Origin: Salipiger pentaromativorans
GTDB taxonomy: Bacteria; Pseudomonadota; Alphaproteobacteria; Rhodobacterales; Rhodobacteraceae
Direction of reading: 5' to 3'
NCBI RefSeq assembly: GCF_024721115.1
Contig: NZ_JAMDHK010000023.1
Span: 1-64,000 of the forward strand
DNA length: 64,000 nt
A model generated the notes under the pieces. The model saw only the letters and a list, made by a program, of their open reading frames with translations, ran no database searches and was not told the DNA's origin. The position numbers and the translations under genes were made by a program. Shown in pieces: positions 52,435-61,646 of this stretch; positions within the stretch are counted from its first letter, which is position 1; each line of letters opens with the position of its first letter.

Positions 52435-54207
52435 ATGAATGTGCCCCGCCCCTCCCGCGATCTGCTGACCCGCTACCTGCCGATCCTGACCTGGGCCCGA
52501 ACCTACGACCGCGACACCGCCACCTCGGACCTTGTCGCGGCGGTGATCGTGACGATCATGCTGATCCCGCAATCGCTGGCCTATGCGCTGCTTGCGGGCC
52601 TGCCCGCCGAGATGGGGCTTTACGCCTCGATCCTGCCGCTGGTGGCCTATGCGATCTTTGGCACCAGCCGCGCGCTGGCGGTCGGGCCGGTTGCGGTGGT
52701 CTCTCTGATGACCGCCGCCGCCATCGGGCAGCTCGGGCTCACGACGCCCGCCGAGATCGCGCTGGCTGCCATCACGCTGGCCTTTATCTCGGGCGTGTTC
52801 CTGACGCTGCTGGGGGTGCTGAAACTGGGCTTTCTGGCGAATTTCCTGAGCCACCCGGTGATCGCGGGCTTCATCACCGCCTCGGGCGTGCTGATCGCCG
52901 CCTCGCAGCTCAAGCATATCTTCGGCATCAGCGCCGAGGGCCACACGCTGGTCGATCTGGTGATCTCGCTCTTCGAGCATCAGGGCGACACCAATGTCAT
53001 CACGCTCGCCATCGGCCTTTCCGCCACCGCCTTCCTGTTCTGGGTCCGCAAGGGGCTGAAACCGATGCTCATCGGCGCGGGCCTGAAGCCGCGCCTTGCC
53101 GACATCTTCGCCAAGGCCGGGCCGGTGGCGGCCGTGGTCGTGACCACGCTGCTCACCTGGATCTTCGGCCTGGCCGACAAGGGCGTGAAGATCGTCGGCG
53201 ACGTGCCCATGGGCCTGCCGCCGCTCTCGGCACCGTCCTTCGACATGTCGATGTGGTCGACCCTGCTCCTGCCCGCCGTGCTGATCTCGATCATCGGCTT
53301 CGTGGAATCGGTCTCGGTGGCGCAGACGCTCGCCGCCAAGCGCCGCCAGCGCATCGACCCGGATCAGGAACTGATCGGCCTGGGCACTTCGAACATCGCC
53401 TCGGCGGTCACCGGTGGCTTCCCGGTCACCGGCGGCTTCTCGCGCTCGGTGGTGAACTTCGACGCGGGCGCCGAGACCCCCGCTGCGGGCGCCTATACCG
53501 CCGTGGGCATCGGCCTTGCCACGCTGGTCCTCACGCCGCTGCTGTTCTTCCTGCCCAAAGCGACGCTCGCGGCCACGATCATCGTGGCGGTGCTCAGCCT
53601 CGTGGACTTCTCGATCCTCGGCAAGACCTGGCGCTATTCCAAGGTGGACTTCACCGCCGTCACCGCCACCATCGTGCTGACCCTGCTGGTGGGTGTCGAG
53701 GTGGGCGTCTCTGCGGGGGTGCTGCTGTCGATCTTCCTGCATCTTTACAAGACCTCGAAACCGCATGTGGCCGAGGTCGGGCTGGTGCCGGGCACCCATC
53801 ACTTCCGCAATGTGAAGCGGCACGAGGTGGAAACCCTGCCCGGCGTGCTGACGCTGCGGGTGGACGAGAGCCTCTATTTCGTCAATGCGCGCTTTCTTGA
53901 GGATTACGTGCTGGAACGCGTCGCCGAATGCGAGAACCTCGAACATGTGGTGCTGATGTTCCCCGCCGTGAACGAGGTGGACATGAGCGCGCTGGAAACG
54001 CTGGAAGAGCTGAACCGCCGCCTGTCCGAGCAGAACATCAAGATGCACCTGACCGAGATCAAGGGCCCGGTGATGGACCGTCTGAAACGGTCGCATTTCC
54101 TGCACGATCTCTCGGGCGAGGTCTTCCTGTCGCAATACGACGCCTGGTGCGCGCTAAAGGCGGGCGCGCCCGTAGGGACCGAGCAGAAAGACCTCGCCGC
54201 CCAGTAA
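52435..54207 (+). CDS. SulP family anion transporter with STAS domain
   Basis: A 590-residue inner-membrane SulP transporter. The SLC26-like membrane core spans ~30-430, with VAAVIVTIMLIPQSLAYALLAGLPAEMGLYASILP and NIASAVTGGFPVTGGFSRSVVN. A C-terminal STAS domain (~440-570; VVLMFPAVNEVDMSALETLEELNRRLSEQNIKMHLT) follows. Family substrates are sulfate, bicarbonate or dicarboxylates. Adjacency to the SQR fusion and the matching operator favour a sulfur oxyanion. Its last 54 nt overlap the convergent phosphatase gene. Confidence 0.9.
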   Translation: MNVPRPSRDLLTRYLPILTWARTYDRDTATSDLVAAVIVTIMLIPQSLAYALLAGLPAEMGLYASILPLVAYAIFGTSRALAVGPVAVVSLMTAAAIGQLGLTTPAEIALAAITLAFISGVFLTLLGVLKLGFLANFLSHPVIAGFITASGVLIAASQLKHIFGISAEGHTLVDLVISLFEHQGDTNVITLAIGLSATAFLFWVRKGLKPMLIGAGLKPRLADIFAKAGPVAAVVVTTLLTWIFGLADKGVKIVGDVPMGLPPLSAPSFDMSMWSTLLLPAVLISIIGFVESVSVAQTLAAKRRQRIDPDQELIGLGTSNIASAVTGGFPVTGGFSRSVVNFDAGAETPAAGAYTAVGIGLATLVLTPLLFFLPKATLAATIIVAVLSLVDFSILGKTWRYSKVDFTAVTATIVLTLLVGVEVGVSAGVLLSIFLHLYKTSKPHVAEVGLVPGTHHFRNVKRHEVETLPGVLTLRVDESLYFVNARFLEDYVLERVAECENLEHVVLMFPAVNEVDMSALETLEELNRRLSEQNIKMHLTEIKGPVMDRLKRSHFLHDLSGEVFLSQYDAWCALKAGAPVGTEQKDLAAQ

Positions 54208-54873
54208 CAGCGCCGGATAGAGCGGGCGCCCGTAGCCCGCTCCGCCATCCATATTGAGCCTGTTGGGGTAAAGCTGCGGCAGGTCGATGGCTGTGTGCCC
54301 ATGCACCACCAGCCTGCCGTGGTCGCGGGGATCGTCGAGAAAGACGCGGCGGATCCAGATCAGATCGTCCTCGACCTGCTGGTCGAGCGGGATGCCGGGG
54401 CGGATGCCCGCATGCACAAAGATCTGGTCTTCGGTTGCAAGGTAACGGGGCAGTCCTGCCAGCCAGTCGCGATGCGCCTGCGGCACGGCAGCGACAGCGT
54501 CGGCATGGATCGCGCGCGGATCACGGCTTGGGTCGGCATCCACCCCGTAAGAGGCAAGCGTCTCGGCGCCACCGATGGGCGGATCGGTATAAAAATGCGG
54601 GTTGCGCGTCTGCGGATCCTCATAGAACGGATCGTCGAGATAGCGCAGCAGAAAGCGGTCGTGGTTGCCCATCAGACAGGTCCAGGGCTGGCCTTCCGCC
54701 TGGCCTTGCATCAGTGTCTCGATCACACCCCGGCTGTCGGGACCACGATCGACGTAATCCCCGAGAAAGACGACCGGGGCACCGGCCTCGGCATCGTTCG
54801 AGATGAAATCCAGCGCTTTTCGGAGCTGTTCGATCTGGCCGTGAAGATCTCCCACGGCGAAAATGGCAGGCAT
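54154..54873 (-). CDS. PPP-family metallophosphoesterase (serine/threonine phosphatase)
   Basis: A 239-residue protein phosphatase-like enzyme with the metal-binding series GDLHGQ (res ~9-14), FLGDYVDRGPDS, MGNHDRF, and later HAGIRPG and VHGHTAI. ATG at 54873 sets the family N-terminus MPAIFAVGDLHG. Small bacterial PPPs dephosphorylate proteins or ApppA-type nucleotides. Its 3' end overlaps the SulP gene tail to tail. Confidence 0.88.
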   Translation of the reverse strand: MPAIFAVGDLHGQIEQLRKALDFISNDAEAGAPVVFLGDYVDRGPDSRGVIETLMQGQAEGQPWTCLMGNHDRFLLRYLDDPFYEDPQTRNPHFYTDPPIGGAETLASYGVDADPSRDPRAIHADAVAAVPQAHRDWLAGLPRYLATEDQIFVHAGIRPGIPLDQQVEDDLIWIRRVFLDDPRDHGRLVVHGHTAIDLPQLYPNRLNMDGGAGYGRPLYPALLLGGEVFLLGPYGRARL

Positions 54874-55316
54874 GGAATGCGTCCTTTCTGGCCCTGTCTT
54901 GATGCCTCTCGCTGCGTTGCGGCGCAACCCGCATCGGGGCGAAAAGGGCGGGTCGGTATGTCAGTAGAGTTGCAGGGAGCCACCGCGGCCTCCGCGTCAT
55001 ATGGCCGGCACACCCCGGTCGTTCTTAAAGCAAAAGCGGTCAGGATCTCTTCGACATCCTCAAAACAATCCTTGCGAACGGGAAGACGCGCCATCGTAGG
55101 CCCGTGGGATGGCGAGACAACCAACCGAACCCCTTACTTTATCCCGGCCATATCCGAAGGACCTCTCAACGAGGTGCTTGCGTCACCAAATCGCCAGCCC
55201 GCCCGGACGGGCCGGCGATGGCGCGGCGGCGCTACGCGCCTTGTTCCGCGCCCGGATCTCTGCGGATCTGACGCTGGACAGGTCTTCTCCGCTGGTTCCG
55301 GCATAGCAGTGCCAAA
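54874..55316. other. 443-nt intergenic region without a supported gene
   Basis: Short open frames on both strands (plus 54957 onward; minus from 55094) lack ribosome-binding sites, family motifs or coding-like composition. I see no tRNA. CGCCAGCCCGCC / GGGCCGGCG near 55190-55217 can pair weakly. The region probably carries the promoter of the phosphatase gene. Confidence 0.35.
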
Positions 55317-55347
55317 CAAAAAAAGGGCGCCCATCCGGACGCCCTTT
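55317..55347 (-). terminator. rho-independent terminator of serA
   Basis: On the minus strand, AAAGGGCG pairs with CGCCCTTT, followed by a T-run (the plus strand shows ACAAAAAAAGGGCG), 24 nt after the serA stop. Confidence 0.85.
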
Positions 55348-55370
55348 CTCCTTTCGCACGAGACCCGGCC

Positions 55371-56966
55371 TCAGGCCACGTCGAATTCCAGCGGCTTCAC
55401 CTGACGGAAAAGCCCGGTCGCTTTCAGGGCGTCCACCACGCTCGGCTCCATGGCCTCGTCCAGATAGGCGATGGCGATGGCCTCGCCGCCCTGAGCCGAA
55501 CGGCCAAGGGTAAAGTTCGCGAGGTTCACCTTGTGGTCGCCCAGCATCGTGCCCAGCTTGCCGATGATTCCCGGCACGTCCTCGTTGGTGGTGTAAAGCA
55601 TGTGCTCGCCCACCTCGGCGTCGATGTTGATGCCCTTGATCTGGATGAAGCGCGGCTTGCCATCCGAGAACACGGTGCCCGCAATCGAGCGCTCGCGCTT
55701 TTCGGTCACCACGGTCACCTTGATATAGCCCTCGAAGACGCCCGACTGCTCCTGATTGGTGGTCGAGATCTGGACACCGCGCTCTTTCGCGATCACCGGA
55801 GCCGAGACCATGTTCACCTCGGGCGAGATCGCCTTCATGATCCCCGCGATGGTGGCGCAGTTCAGCGCCTCGAGGTTCATCGTCGCGGCTTCGCCGTCAT
55901 AGAGAATGTTGATCGCCTTGATCGGCTCGTCGGTCATCTGCCCGATGAAATTGCCCAGATGGCCGGCGACCTTGATCCACGGCCCCATGACCTTGGCTTC
56001 CTCGGCGGTAACCGAGGGCATGTTGAGCGCGTTCTGCACGGCGCCGGTCAGCAGGTAATCCGACATCTGCTCGGCCACCTGAAGCGCCACGTTCTCCTGC
56101 GCCTCGGTGGTCGAGGCACCAAGATGCGGGGTGCAGACCACGTTGGGCAGGCCGAAAAGCGGGTTCTCGGTGGCGGGCTCTTCCTTGAACACGTCAAAGG
56201 CCGCGCCGGCCACATGGCCCGACTTGATCAGCTCGGCCAGCGCCGCCTCGTCGACCAGACCGCCACGGGCGCAGTTGATGATGCGCACGCCCTTCTTGGT
56301 CTTGGCGAGGTTCTCCGCCGAAAGGATGTTGCGGGTGCCGTCGGTCAGCGGCACGTGCAGGGTGATGAAATCGGCGCGCTTGAGCAGCTCGTCCAGCTCG
56401 ACCTTTTCCACCTGCATCTGGGCGGCCTTCTCTTCCGACAGGAAGGGATCGTAGGCCACGACCTTCATCTTGAGGCCACGGGCGCGGTCGCAGACGATGC
56501 CACCGATATTGCCGGCGCCGATCACGCCGAGGGTCTTGGCGGTCAGTTCGACCCCCATGAACTTGGATTTCTCCCACTTGCCGGCCTGGGTCGAGGCGTC
56601 GGCGGCGGGGATCTGGCGCGCCACGGCAAACATCAGCGCAATGGCATGCTCGGCGGTGGTGATCATGTTGCCGAAGGGCGTGTTCATGACGATCACGCCT
56701 TTCTTGGAGGCCGCTTCCTTGTCGACATTGTCGGTGCCGATGCCCGCGCGGCCCACCACCTTGAGATTGGTGGCATGCTCGAGGATCGAGGGCGTCACCT
56801 TGGTGGCGGAGCGGATGGCAAGGCCGTCATACTGACCGATGATCTCGGCGAGCTTTTCCTTGTCCTTGCCCACATCGGGTAGGAAATCCACGTCGATGCC
56901 GCGGTCGCGGAAGATCTGGACGGCGGTTTCCGAGAGCTTGTCGGAGACGAGAACTTTGGGAGCCAT
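55371..56966 (-). CDS. serA: D-3-phosphoglycerate dehydrogenase
   Basis: The first enzyme of serine synthesis, oxidising 3-phosphoglycerate. The 531-residue long form has a catalytic/NAD domain (~1-310; GVIGAGNIGGIVCDRARG as Rossmann motif, RIINCARGGLVDEAALAE, catalytic His in CTPHLGASTTEAQENVA), an allosteric substrate-binding domain (~320-450) and a C-terminal ACT domain (~455-531; MLYTTNEDVPGIIGKLGTMLGDHKVNIANF-like) for serine feedback. It follows serC after ~105 nt holding an inverted repeat. Confidence 0.97.
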   Translation of the reverse strand: MAPKVLVSDKLSETAVQIFRDRGIDVDFLPDVGKDKEKLAEIIGQYDGLAIRSATKVTPSILEHATNLKVVGRAGIGTDNVDKEAASKKGVIVMNTPFGNMITTAEHAIALMFAVARQIPAADASTQAGKWEKSKFMGVELTAKTLGVIGAGNIGGIVCDRARGLKMKVVAYDPFLSEEKAAQMQVEKVELDELLKRADFITLHVPLTDGTRNILSAENLAKTKKGVRIINCARGGLVDEAALAELIKSGHVAGAAFDVFKEEPATENPLFGLPNVVCTPHLGASTTEAQENVALQVAEQMSDYLLTGAVQNALNMPSVTAEEAKVMGPWIKVAGHLGNFIGQMTDEPIKAINILYDGEAATMNLEALNCATIAGIMKAISPEVNMVSAPVIAKERGVQISTTNQEQSGVFEGYIKVTVVTEKRERSIAGTVFSDGKPRFIQIKGINIDAEVGEHMLYTTNEDVPGIIGKLGTMLGDHKVNLANFTLGRSAQGGEAIAIAYLDEAMEPSVVDALKATGLFRQVKPLEFDVA

Positions 56967-56998
56967 GGGTCTGGTCCTTTGGATATAGGGAGGGAGCG

Positions 56999-57064
56999 GT
57001 GGGCAAAATTGCCCACCCTACGCTGTCATTCGAAGGGAAGAGTAGGGTGGGCAATCTGCCCACC
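56999..57064. repeat. palindromic GTAGGGTGGGCAA repeat between serC and serA
   Basis: TTGCCCACCCTAC (57009-57021) pairs with GTAGGGTGGGCAA (57042-57054), each arm flanked by smaller GTGGGC/GCCCAC palindromes. GTAGGGTGGGCAA elements are common REP-like intergenic repeats in several proteobacteria. Within the serC-serA transcript it could modulate serA expression. Confidence 0.65.
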
Positions 57065-57070
57065 TCCGGC

Positions 57071-58225
57071 TCACGCGGTCGCGGTCTGCTCTTCGAGCAC
57101 TGCCTCGAAGGCCCATTTGATCCAGAGCGTCAGCTTCTCGACATCCGCGGCCTCGATGGTGGCACCGCACCAGACGCGCAGACCCGCAGGGGCATCGCGA
57201 TAGGCGCCGATGTCATAGGCGGCGTTGTAATCGTCGAGCTTCTTGGCCACCGCCTTGGCAAAGGCCGCGCCGTCCTTGATCCGCTCGTCGGTGAACTTCA
57301 GGCAAACGCTCGTGTTCGAGCGCGTCGCCGGATCCACCGCCAGGTTGGCAAGCCAGTCGTTGCGGTCGCAGAAGTCCCAAAGCACCTTGGCGTTGGTGTC
57401 CGCGCGCTTCATCAGCTCGGGCAGGCCGCCGATCTTGCGGGCCCAGTCCAGCGCCACGAGGTAATCCTCGACCGCCAGCATGGACGGCGTGTTGATCGTC
57501 TCGCCCTTGAACACGCCCTCGATCAGCTTGCCGCCCTTCGTCAGACGGAAGATCTTGGGCATCGGCCAGGCGGGGGTGTAGCTTTCCAGACGCTCCACGG
57601 CGCGCGGGCTCAGCACAAGCATGCCGTGGGCCGCTTCACCGCCCATCACCTTCTGCCAGGAGAAGGTCGTCACGTCGAGCTTGTCCCAGGGCAGATCCTG
57701 CGCGAAGGCGGCCGAGGTCGCGTCGCAGATCGTCAGGCCCTCGCGGTCGGCGGGGATCGCGTCGCCGTTCGGAACGCGTACACCGGAGGTGGTGCCGTTC
57801 CAGGTGAACACGACGTCGTTGTTGAAATCGACCGTGGCGAAATCGACGATCTCGCCATATTCGGCGGTCTTCACCTCGGCGTCGATCTTGAGCTGCTTGA
57901 CGACATCGGTCACCCAGCCTGCGCCGAAACTCTCCCAAGCCAGCATCTCGGCCTTGCGGGCGCCGAGCAGCGACCAGAGCGCCATTTCGACGGCGCCGGT
58001 ATCGGAGGCGGGAACGATGCCGATCTTGTAGTCGGCGGGAATGCCCAGGATCTCGCGCGTGCCCTCGATGGCGGCGGCGAGCTTTTCCTTGCCGATCTTG
58101 GCGCGGTGCGAGCGACCGAGCGCCGCATCGGCGAGCATGTCCACGGAAAAATGGGGAATCTTGGCGCAGGGGCCAGAGGAGAAACGCGGATTGGCCGGCC
58201 GCGTTGCCGGGTGCTTGGTAGCCAT
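57071..58225 (-). CDS. serC: phosphoserine aminotransferase
   Basis: SerC makes phosphoserine from 3-phosphohydroxypyruvate and also serves pyridoxal phosphate synthesis. The 384-residue class V aminotransferase starts [22 protein letters not shown]. The PLP lysine is in [18 protein letters not shown] (SWQK), with [17 protein letters not shown] before it. It is the longer alphaproteobacterial/archaeal-like subtype rather than the E. coli form. First gene of serC-serA, preceded by a structured leader. Confidence 0.95.
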   Translation of the reverse strand: MATKHPATRPANPRFSSGPCAKIPHFSVDMLADAALGRSHRAKIGKEKLAAAIEGTREILGIPADYKIGIVPASDTGAVEMALWSLLGARKAEMLAWESFGAGWVTDVVKQLKIDAEVKTAEYGEIVDFATVDFNNDVVFTWNGTTSGVRVPNGDAIPADREGLTICDATSAAFAQDLPWDKLDVTTFSWQKVMGGEAAHGMLVLSPRAVERLESYTPAWPMPKIFRLTKGGKLIEGVFKGETINTPSMLAVEDYLVALDWARKIGGLPELMKRADTNAKVLWDFCDRNDWLANLAVDPATRSNTSVCLKFTDERIKDGAAFAKAVAKKLDDYNAAYDIGAYRDAPAGLRVWCGATIEAADVEKLTLWIKWAFEAVLEEQTATA

Positions 58226-58295
58226 ATCTGTCTAACCTTCCAGATAGAAGCCCCTCGTTGGGGAGGGGTGTCCCGCTGCCGCCATTACGCCCGCC

Positions 58296-58381
58296 CAAAA
58301 CAAAAAGCAAGCGTCGTGTTTGTAGAGCGAAAGGTCGCTTCCCGTTGCTGCCTCCGGTACGTGCCCGCCGGGAAATCTAAG
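58296..58381 (-). ncRNA. candidate serC leader RNA
   Basis: On the minus strand upstream of serC, TTCCCG...CGGGAA encloses a CCGGAGGCAGC core, then a hairpin AGCGA-CCTT-TCGCT, then ACGACGCTTGC followed by TTTTTG. The order and sequence fit the serC RNA motif described upstream of serC in alphaproteobacteria (Rfam serC family, from memory). The late AAGCG/CGCTT pairing with a T-run suggests an attenuator. The leader then runs ~70 nt to the serC ATG. Confidence 0.6.
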
Positions 58382-58569
58382 GGGGCGGGGCAGGAAAACA
58401 CAGCTATCACACTGATATATAGAAATGATTTTCGCAGCCTCGCGCCCCCCAACTTGATCGCCTTGGCGGCAATGGCGCCATGCCCCGCCGCGCCGTTCCG
58501 ACGCGGCCCGCATCACGCCGCCGCGACCGGAGTTTCCCCGCTTGCACCGGATGTCGCCGATCGGAGACG

Positions 58570-59853
58570 TCAGGACGCGAATCCGAGTCGGTCCTTGAGC
58601 CAGTAATACCGGACGCCCAGATCCATCACCGGATGGCGCAGCGCGTGCCAGAAGATCGGACGCACCGGGGTTTCGGGCAACGGCAAGGGCTCCCCCTCTG
58701 CAAGATGCCCGGCCAGCGCCGCGCCCATCGCGGTGGCCAGCGCCACCCCGCGGCCGTTATAGCCCGCCACCGCCCAAAGCCCCTGCCCAGCATGATGGAT
58801 ATGCGGCAGGTGATCCAGCGTCAGCGCCAGATGTCCCGACCAGGCCTTCTCGACCCGGGCCGCCCCGATCTGGGGGAACAACCGCCGCATCCCCGCCTCC
58901 AGCGCAGCCTGAAGTCCCTGGGAATGCTCCGCTCCCGTGGCGCCGCGCCCGCCAAAGACCAGCCGGCCATCCGCCGAGATCCGGTAGTAATAAGCCAGCT
59001 TGCGGACCTCGGACGCGCAGGCCCCCTGCGGAAGAATAGTGGCGGCCGTCTCCGCCGGCAGCGGCTCGGTGGCGAGCACGCAGGACTGCACCGGCAGGAT
59101 CGAGCGCGCGAAGCGAGGCATCAGCGCCGCATCATAAGCGTTGGTCGCCAGAACCACCGTTTCGCCACGCACCTGCGCGCCGCCCAGCTCCAGCCGCCAG
59201 CCGGCGCCATCGCGCGCGATGCCGGTTACCCGCCGCCCGGTGACGATACAGGCGCCGGCGGCCCGCGCCGCCCGGGCAAGACCCCGGACATAGGCCAGCG
59301 GATTGACCGTTCCGGCGCGCAGATCGCGCCAGCCGCCAGTATAGGCGCCGGTTCCGGTGGCGGTGGCGATGGCACCCGCATCCAGAATCTCCACCGGCGC
59401 GCCTTCGGCCTGCCAATCCCGCGCCCGGGCATGCACCGCGCGCAGCGCCAGCTCGGAATGCGCACACTGGATCCAGCCGTTCCGCACGGGTGCGCAGGCA
59501 ATGCCATGACGGTCGACCAGATCGAAGACCCGGTCGGCGGCCTCACCCGCAAACGCCGCCAGCCGTCCGCCCGCCTCCCTGCCCCAGCGGGCGCGCATCT
59601 CGGGCGCGTCGATCTTGAGCCCCGGAATCACCTGCCCGCCATTGCGGCCAGACGCACCGAAACCGATCTTCTCCGCCTCGATCAGCGTCACGGCCACGCC
59701 GCGCTCGGCCAGATGCAGCGCGGTCGAGAGCCCGGTGAACCCGCCGCCGATCACCAGCACCCGTGCATCCTGCGGCGCATCGCTGCCCGGATCGGGCTCC
59801 TCCGCCGTTTCGTACCAGAGCGAACGGGTCCAGAGGTCGGCGGACAGGGTCAT
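58570..59853 (-). CDS. FAD-dependent oxidoreductase (DadA/PuuB-like)
   Basis: A 427-residue DAO-superfamily flavoprotein: VLVIGGGFTGLSTALHLAERGVAVTLIEAEKIGFGASGRNGGQVIPGL (FAD motif plus the GRNGG segment) and the C-terminal GYNGRGVALATAMGAALAG. Closest in pattern to gamma-glutamylputrescine oxidase and similar amine oxidases. ATG at 59853. It is 187 nt downstream of the 2H gene on the same strand and probably has its own promoter. Confidence 0.87.
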   Translation of the reverse strand: MTLSADLWTRSLWYETAEEPDPGSDAPQDARVLVIGGGFTGLSTALHLAERGVAVTLIEAEKIGFGASGRNGGQVIPGLKIDAPEMRARWGREAGGRLAAFAGEAADRVFDLVDRHGIACAPVRNGWIQCAHSELALRAVHARARDWQAEGAPVEILDAGAIATATGTGAYTGGWRDLRAGTVNPLAYVRGLARAARAAGACIVTGRRVTGIARDGAGWRLELGGAQVRGETVVLATNAYDAALMPRFARSILPVQSCVLATEPLPAETAATILPQGACASEVRKLAYYYRISADGRLVFGGRGATGAEHSQGLQAALEAGMRRLFPQIGAARVEKAWSGHLALTLDHLPHIHHAGQGLWAVAGYNGRGVALATAMGAALAGHLAEGEPLPLPETPVRPIFWHALRHPVMDLGVRYYWLKDRLGFAS

Positions 59854-60040
59854 GCAGTGTTCTCCATTTCGGGGCAACGGACAGGGCTCGAGATCGCCCC
59901 GATGCCCGCCGGTCACATGGACAAAATCCCAAAATGAAATCTGATCAAGAGAATTTTCACCGCCGCGCGATGTTTCTCCCGGCCCCGCCGGTCAATTGCC
60001 GCAGGGACAGGCTCTCGAACGCGGAGGACGCCCGGCACGC

Positions 60041-60754
60041 CTATGAGACGTGGAGCAAGGGTTCGAACCGATACATGTCGTCGAACCGGCAGAACTCGAC
60101 GGGTCCAAGCACGATCTCGGGCACGCGCGCCACCAGGTCGCGGCCGATCTCGTCGCAAAGATCGAGCAGGACCTCCGCCTCTGCCGGCGCGAGCCAGCGC
60201 AGCAGATAGGCCAGCGTGATGTGAAAGCCATAGTCCGCATGGTTGGACCGGTGCAGGTTGGTCGCGGCTTGCAGACGGTCGCGCGTGAGCCGCAGCGCGG
60301 CCTCCGCCGCCGCGTCCGCCCCCTCCATATCGACGTAGAAGCCGCCCAGGATCCCGGTGGGCCGCGCCCGGAACCGCCGGTCGAGACCGAGCCCCGCAAG
60401 CCGCGTCGAGAAATCGCGCGTCACCTCCCCGAGCGGCATGTCGGCGGGCAGATGGCGGGGCCAGCGGTCGGGCGTGCGGTGGCTGTCGATCACCCCCTCG
60501 AAGATCGTCATGTGAAAGCTCTCGGGCGGCAGGAAGGTGAAGGCGTCGGCCAGAGGCCCCGCCTTCAGCCGCGCCTGCGCCTCGGCCAGCGCGGCAAAAG
60601 CATCGCTGTCGCGGTCGATATGGCAAAGCGTCGTATTGCCGGGAAAGCGCAAAACCCGGCCCTCGGCGTCGAATTTGCGCCCGACGGCATCGGGACGGGG
60701 CCCACCGGTCAGGGCGCCGGTGAGATAGCGGAACGCGGTCTCGCGGTCGATCAT
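60041..60754 (-). CDS. 2H phosphoesterase-like protein (DUF1868 type)
   Basis: A 237-residue protein with two H-x-T motifs, FHMTIFEGV (res ~98-106) and YGFHITLAYLL (~183-193), the hallmark of 2H phosphoesterases that cleave 2',3'-cyclic or other phosphodiesters. ATG at 60754 follows AAAGGA. It is 25 nt after the EEP-family gene, at the end of the ugp operon, and may act on imported phosphodiesters. Confidence 0.75.
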   Translation of the reverse strand: MIDRETAFRYLTGALTGGPRPDAVGRKFDAEGRVLRFPGNTTLCHIDRDSDAFAALAEAQARLKAGPLADAFTFLPPESFHMTIFEGVIDSHRTPDRWPRHLPADMPLGEVTRDFSTRLAGLGLDRRFRARPTGILGGFYVDMEGADAAAEAALRLTRDRLQAATNLHRSNHADYGFHITLAYLLRWLAPAEAEVLLDLCDEIGRDLVARVPEIVLGPVEFCRFDDMYRFEPLLHVS

Positions 60755-60779
60755 CGGATCGTCCTTTGCCCCGTGCCGA

Positions 60780-61646
60780 TCAGAGATCGAGCGTGACGAA
60801 GATCGGCTGATGATCGCTGCCCTGCGCCGCGCTGCCGATCTCCATCGCCGTGACCGCATCGGCCAGATCGGTGGTGACGAAACAATGGTCGATGCGCCGC
60901 GGCGCCCGGCCCTCGCGGGGCAGCGTGTCGCCCTCCCCCTCTTCATGACCGCTCAGCACCCAGGCATCCGCCAGCCCGTGCGCGCGGATCGTGCGCCCGT
61001 GGTTGGGCGAGACATCCCCCAGAAGATAGGTGTATTCCGCGCCCTCGGGCGTGAAGTTCATGTCACCCATCACGATGGCGCTCATCGGCTGTGGCGGCGC
61101 CGGACGATCGGCCCATTCCGGGCCGCTGACCGCGCCGCCGATGCTCGACCCGCGCTCGTGGCCGCGCAGCATGAGGTCGCGCATATAGGCCACCTGCGGC
61201 ATGCGTGTGTCGGTCGAGACATGATCGAGATGCACCGAGCAAAAACGGATCGGTCCCGACGGCGCGTCGATCACCGTTTCGACCAGCGTGCGCTGCAAGT
61301 GGAAGATGTTGCGCAGCGCGATCTTGGGCAGGGTATGGTTGATCGAGCTCAGGATCGGCCAGCGCGACAGCACCATATTGCCGAACTGGCGGCGGCGATG
61401 CGTCGGCTTGCCATCGACGATCTCGGAGGCGTCCACGTCGATCCCCGGCCCGTAGACCCAGTGCATGTGGTCGAGGCGCCGGGCGATCTCTTCGCCCTGA
61501 TGCAGCATACCGGTGCGCTCGGTGGTCGTTTCCACCTCCTGCAAGGCGATCAGGTCGGGGTCGCCCAGTTCGGACACGATCCGGTCGAGGTCAAAGCACG
61601 AGTCTTTGCCCTTCCCGTACTGGATATTGTAGCTGGCGAGTTTCAT
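60780..61646 (-). CDS. endonuclease/exonuclease/phosphatase (EEP) family hydrolase
   Basis: A 288-residue EEP-fold metal-dependent phosphodiesterase. Motifs in order: [13 protein letters not shown] (Asn), DLIALQEVE (Glu), [29 protein letters not shown] (D-x-N) and [13 protein letters not shown] (terminal DH). No signal peptide. Its ATG overlaps the ugpC stop (ATGA). In this setting, hydrolysis of glycerophosphodiesters imported by the Ugp system is a reasonable inference. Confidence 0.85.
   Translation of the reverse strand: MKLASYNIQYGKGKDSCFDLDRIVSELGDPDLIALQEVETTTERTGMLHQGEEIARRLDHMHWVYGPGIDVDASEIVDGKPTHRRRQFGNMVLSRWPILSSINHTLPKIALRNIFHLQRTLVETVIDAPSGPIRFCSVHLDHVSTDTRMPQVAYMRDLMLRGHERGSSIGGAVSGPEWADRPAPPQPMSAIVMGDMNFTPEGAEYTYLLGDVSPNHGRTIRAHGLADAWVLSGHEEGEGDTLPREGRAPRRIDHCFVTTDLADAVTAMEIGSAAQGSDHQPIFVTLDL

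Noticed and set aside
50566..54135. Minus-strand ORF of 1189 codons opposite the SQR fusion and SulP
   Set aside because: It is antisense to two genes with clear motifs, has a His/Arg/Gly-rich composition typical of shadow frames in GC-rich DNA, and no ribosome-binding site.
54723..55094. Minus-strand ORF upstream of the phosphatase gene (MARLPVRKDC...)
   Set aside because: No ribosome-binding site, and it runs out of frame into the phosphatase gene; the composition looks non-coding.
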